Below are positions 60,012-64,000 of a stretch of DNA of 64,000 nucleotides, in pieces (the stretch's first letter is position 1; the number at the start of each line of letters is the position of its first letter). The translations under genes were made by a program, and so were the position numbers. Source of the DNA: Triangularia verruculosa (lineage: Eukaryota > Ascomycota > Sordariomycetes > Sordariales > Podosporaceae); assembly GCA_033296885.1 (NCBI GenBank), contig MU863890.1, forward strand, positions 62,001 to 126,000, written 5' to 3'. The notes under the pieces were generated by a model. It was not told the DNA's origin and made no database searches. It saw only the letters and a program-made list of their open reading frames with translations.

Positions 60012-60949
60012 TGTAGCGGTTGGAAAAGGTATCTTGAGAGATGAGGTATGTGTTTTGTGAACAGAGTAAGGTGTATTGAGAGAGGAGAGATGTCTTTGGT
60101 GAAGAGAGTAAGGTGGTTGAAGGGTATTTGGATGGCTTCGGTTGTCCTTTGGAGGGTGTAGAAGAGTTGGCGGGAGAGGAAGAAATGGAAAAGGCTTGGG
60201 GTGGCAAAAGAAGAGGGTATTTATGCCTAGGTAATATATGCCTCTGCCAGATCTTCTTGCCTGTCAAGAAGGCAGGAGCTTCCTCCTATTGTACATCAAT
60301 AGGGTCTTCTTTAGGGTTGCAAAATCCTATCATCAGGCGCAAAAAGTTTTCTCACTTGAAGCTCTATTGCAGAGTTTTTATCCAGCTGACGCATTGTCTA
60401 TTGTCTTCCCAGCCCCGGAGTTCTGGGGAGGAAGGAGTAGAAGTGAGCCCGTTCCCAAAAAGTGGCCAAACAATAGCTTCCAGCCGCTATTGAGATCCCA
60501 GGGTGACGAATCATCCGAACTTTGCTCATCACAACCACTCGCCGGTGGCTGGTAAACCGATATCCCCAACCGATAAGAGACCTGGCGGTATCTTCTCTGG
60601 AGGAAAGAACCTTTGGGTCTGCCAACGCGCTGGGGTTAGCTCCTGCCTTCTTTCCTTTCGACAGCCCCTCGAGTTGCCCGAGGCTCCACTACCATCTCAC
60701 TCTCCTACTTGCGGCCCCGAAATATTCTTCTTCTTTCACTCAACCACTCTCTCATATCGAGAGTCGCCCAGCTCGAGGAGTTATCTAACCTCGAGGTCGC
60801 TAACCAACTTCTGCGGCTTCAACAATAAGCGGCTGCTGAAATAACCTCTCCTACCGTCACCGGAAACCTCTTTACTCTTGCGAGCACACCCGAGCTCGTC
60901 AACAACGCCGAGACCTGCGACCAACCAACCGAACTCACCTCTCTTCATC
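60012..60949. promoter_or_regulatory. divergent promoter of the two unknown nuclear-type genes
   Basis: About 940 bp between the start codons. No specific element was recognised. The arrangement would allow common regulation. Confidence 0.45.
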
Positions 60950-61972
60950 ATGGCCCAACCTTCTGCTTCTTTCGGCAACGACGGAGTTGTTGATCATATG
61001 TCAACCTCCAGCAACTCTTCAGACAGCGAGGTCTTGACTGCGCTCCCCGCTTCCCGTAAGAGGGCTCGGCAAGATGACTCCGACGATGACAACTACGCCA
61101 GCGTCTACAAAAAAGTACCTGATGGTTCTATCGGAAAACTCGTCAAATTGAATCCCGAATCATCTTGGATCAGTGAGCAGCATCAGAGAAACTCCAGGAC
61201 CAATATTCTCTCATTGTCGCAAGGGGATATCTGGAAGCTTTTCGGCATGAACGTATTCGGTTCACTCATTGAGCTTACCCCCCCCGATATTACCGTGAAG
61301 CAGGTGGCTTTTAATGCACAAAAGTCCATTCAGATTCTGGAAAATCTCAGGGAAAACTTTCCAAGTATTGATAAGAAGCTTGCTGTGGACGACAGGGGAG
61401 ATCTGATTTACCTGGATGGGAGATGGATTCGCACTTGCTTCGAGAACGACTTTAAGGGGGCTTTCAAGCTCATCAGTCAGAAGGTCGAGAAAACCAAGAT
61501 TACGGAGAAGTTGGCAGTTGCGGTTAAGGGTTTTCTCAATCTTGAAGAGACCGGGCGTGCCTTGGACTTGGAGCCCCTGGACGACCTTCTCTGCAATATT
61601 GAGGACAATGAAGATAAATACACGACTGGAGGTTTGCTGGAATCCATCACAATGGGCCGCACTCTTGAGCTTTGCAGAGAGGCGTTGGAAAGGCTTGACA
61701 CTGACTTCGCGATCTTGTATGCTGTCAAATTTGGCTCGAAGACGCCGGGCTCAATGCCCTTTGACCAATGGACAAAGTTCAAGCAGCTAGGGGAGAATAG
61801 GTTTTTCCACACGGATGCCAGGTGGGACAAATTGCTGCTGGCAACGCCCGGTAATTTGTTGGAGCAGGTAGTTGCCTCTATCAAGACATACAATAAGCTC
61901 ATCGGACAACTTCATGTTCTGGAGTCGGAGCTTGAGAGGTGCATTGGCCATTTCAAGTACCTTGATAAATAA
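60950..61972 (+). CDS. unknown protein, possible paralogue of the divergent SIM-array gene
   Basis: 340 residues without introns from ATG 60950, which has a good context (TCATCATGGCC). The frame is open upstream but lacks an ATG. Residues about 20-60 are Ser/Asp-rich with a basic patch (RKRAR) and acidic DDSDDDN, suggesting nuclear location. The rest is predicted alpha-helical. The C-terminal block LELCREALERL, AVKFGS, QWTKFKQL, IKTYNKLIGQLHVLESELERC matches in order and spacing the block RHCRKTIEKF, AMKADL, RWGKFMQLVG, GQLISIDFEI of the gene at 58440-60011. Similarity is weak and visual only. No catalytic motif was found. Confidence 0.72.
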   Translation: MAQPSASFGNDGVVDHMSTSSNSSDSEVLTALPASRKRARQDDSDDDNYASVYKKVPDGSIGKLVKLNPESSWISEQHQRNSRTNILSLSQGDIWKLFGMNVFGSLIELTPPDITVKQVAFNAQKSIQILENLRENFPSIDKKLAVDDRGDLIYLDGRWIRTCFENDFKGAFKLISQKVEKTKITEKLAVAVKGFLNLEETGRALDLEPLDDLLCNIEDNEDKYTTGGLLESITMGRTLELCREALERLDTDFAILYAVKFGSKTPGSMPFDQWTKFKQLGENRFFHTDARWDKLLLATPGNLLEQVVASIKTYNKLIGQLHVLESELERCIGHFKYLDK

Positions 61973-62901
61973 ACCTGGGAGGCGGTTTTTGGGCAGGGAG
62001 ATATGGTAGTGGGGGGAACAAAGGGGTCTTCTTGAGGATAAGGAACGGACTGGACGCTTATTTTCTCGAATTCTGAGGGGATGAGATCCGAGGATATAAC
62101 TTCCCGGGGAGGAGTACAGAGACAGACAACTGCGTTGATTTACTTGATTTACTTAAGAGGCCCTTATAAATGCGTTGCCAGTGATCATATCCTGCTCCAT
62201 TATCCAAGCACCACCAACTCGCTCGCTAACGATCTATCCCTCTATCACTCCTTTGCTTACCATTTTCATCACAGAAAACACACAAAGCAACAAAACAATC
62301 CGCAAAACAAATAATCCAAATAAACATATCCTCTTTTCGAATGCAACAGGATAGAAGCAAAAGGTCATTAGCGATTACAACAAGAGGTAATTCCCACATC
62401 TCCCACCCACGACATCAACTCGCCCGCTTTCGCTTGCTGTGCAAGAAAAAAAAGTAAAACTGAAGACACGAAAGCAACGAATTTTAAACCACCGCCCCCT
62501 TTTTTCCTTCCTGTCCGTTTCCCTTCGTCACCCAAGGATATCGACCACCACACCTGCCTGTCCATCCTGTCCCTGGTACCTATCCTTAGGTATTCCTAGC
62601 CTACTCATCCACCAACCAGCCTACCCCGTTCATTGCCCATCCCATCCCGTCCTGTCCCGTCCTGTCCATATCGTCCCATTTCATTTCAATCTTTCCATTC
62701 TTGCAAACTTCATCCCATCCCCATCTGTTCATCCCATCTTTTTTTTGTTGTCCGCTGGTCAAGACACCGGAACCGTGTCACCTGCATGCAATCAAACTCG
62801 CGCCTGCAGATGCCCGTTACCCGAAAGCCCCCAAACATCTGCAATGCAACCGCGGCTCCATACCCTCGGGTCTTCAATGCTGTTCGCGAGCAGCTCGACA
62901 T
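61973..62901. other. convergent intergenic region
   Basis: About 930 bp, C/T-rich on the plus strand between 62470 and 62760. No gene was recognised. Confidence 0.55.
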
Positions 62902-64000
62902 TTAAAAGACGTACTACACCAAAACATTAGCCAGCCATCCCCCCTTCCCCCATTCACAAAGTAAAAAAACTCACCGGAATAAACAAATAAGGCACCTGCC
63001 TCTCATACTCCTTCCACGCCTCCCCATACTTCTCCCTACACCTCGTAATATCCCTCCACGCCCTATGCGCAATCATAATCGTAAAAAACACGCCATAAAA
63101 CCACGGGAACGGGCTCTCAAACCCCGTAATCAGTCCCCACGACAGCGCAAAAAAAGTATCACAGCTATAATGAATCTTCCTCGCCTTCCCATACCACCCA
63201 TCCGCCAAAATCTTGTCCCCCAGCCCCGTCTCAATCACCTTGGGGTTCTTCACCACCTGCCACGGCAGCTGAGGAAACGTCTTCCTCTTCACCAACTTCC
63301 CCTTCTCGATCGCTCGGAACGCGTTCTTCTGGCTGTTGGTCGTGTCCCACACCCAGTACACAAACAGGTACGCCGCATACAGCGCCACCAGGAAATACCG
63401 GTTCCACCTGTACGTCGCCGGGTCGTGGCTCGCGAGGTACAGCGTGCAGTGGCAGTACGACAGAGGAACGCCAGACAGGTTCCAAAAGATGAGCATGAAC
63501 CCCCACTTCTCATAGTACATGTCCCACGACGAGACGATCAGCTCCTCGCCCTTGGAGGTGGCGTTGCCGTAGAGGTAGTGGGCGAGGACCAGGAAGCCGA
63601 CCTCGCCAGAGACGTATCCGTACTGATCCCACTGTCTCGCCGCGGCGGCGCAGGAGAGAAGAAACAAGATGTACCAGGGCATGCGCACCTCAAAGAACAT
63701 CTTGAAGTCGAGGATGCCAAACATGCGGGGGTTCAGCTCGGCGCCCATGAAGAAGTCGTAGATGTGGTTGCCCGACATGCGGTGCTGGGCGCCGCGGTAC
63801 AGAGCCGAGAAGTAGGCGATGAACGAGACCAGGTAGCCGCTAAATATGGACACACTGAGCAAAGGCCCGAATTCATCGAGGATGGTGTACAGCGGGAACA
63901 GGCCGGAAAAGTGAAGACCGGCGACCAAGGCGATGGTGGTGTAGAAGGAGGAATAGGCCGAGCAGTAGTACTTGAGCTGCTCGCCGTTCATGTGCGGGAT
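62902..64000 (-). CDS. ERG4: delta(24(24(1)))-sterol reductase Erg4 (5' part outside window)
   Basis: Last enzyme of ergosterol synthesis, reducing the C24(28) double bond in the ER membrane. The window holds a large exon running to 62975 and a terminal exon 62913-62902. The donor is GTGAGT after VPYLFIP and the acceptor is preceded by a GCTAAT branch point. The last exon codes only YVF and stop, giving the end IPYVF. Several hydrophobic helices and the family motifs HRMSGNHIYDFFMGAELNPR, YEKWGFMLIFWNLSGVPLSYCHC and GDKILADGWYGKARKIHYSCD are present. About 110-130 N-terminal residues should lie beyond position 64000. Codons turn G-ending over the last about 40 codons of the main exon. Confidence 0.95.

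Noticed and set aside
1..64000. tRNA genes
   Set aside because: I looked by eye for the GGTTCGAANCC B-box with A-box and acceptor stem on both strands and found none convincing. A covariance-model scan would be decisive.

Overview
The window looks like nuclear chromosomal DNA of a filamentous ascomycete, most likely Sordariomycetes, order Sordariales (inference). Reasons: compact intron-containing genes on both strands; introns of about 50-140 nt with GTRNGT donors and CTAAC/CTGAC-type branch points; and protein sequences that match fungal forms of ZW10, Mau2/Scc4, Cbf5, Loc1, Der1, ArgJ, Rfc4 and Erg4. I recognise no viral or transposon genes, rRNA, tRNA or CRISPR array. Prokaryote-style operons and ribosome binding sites do not apply.

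Layout. 1-15.8 kb: no convincing protein gene, many microsatellites and homopolymer tracts. 15.8-25.4 kb: ZW10/Dsl1-type tether (-), ribosomal protein eL36 (+), cohesin loader Mau2/Scc4 (+), tail-anchored Ubc6/UBE2J-type E2 (+). 26.5-37.3 kb: two related single-pass membrane proteins (-) flanking a secreted GH43 glycosidase (+) and the H/ACA pseudouridine synthase Cbf5 (-). 39.7-48.1 kb: an Nta1-type N-terminal amidase with a very long repeat-bearing tail (-) and a third single-pass membrane protein (+). 48.9-57.6 kb: a dense housekeeping block: small membrane protein (-), imidazoleglycerol-phosphate dehydratase (-), Loc1 (+), Der1 (-), ArgJ (+), Rfc4 (+). 58.4-62.0 kb: a divergent pair of unrecognised nuclear-type proteins, one carrying four tandem SUMO-interaction-like motifs. 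62.9-64.0 kb: the 3' part of ERG4 (-), cut by the window edge.

Functional links are loose, as is normal in fungi. HIS3-type and argJ are amino-acid biosynthesis genes, and argJ has a perfect Gcn4/CPC1 site upstream. The Ubc6-type E2 and Der1 both belong to ER-associated degradation, and Cbf5, Loc1 and eL36 to ribosome biogenesis.

The most striking unexplained signal is compositional. In most moderately expressed genes the coding strand changes from C-ending codons in the 5' part to G-ending codons in the 3' part, often within about 100 bp. eL36 and CBF5 do not show it. The best candidates for undescribed biology are this intragenic switch, the SIM-array protein with its divergently transcribed possible paralogue, and the WYWKHE repeats in the amidase tail. 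Exon boundaries were placed by eye from splice signals and reading frame; no alignment or RNA evidence was available.
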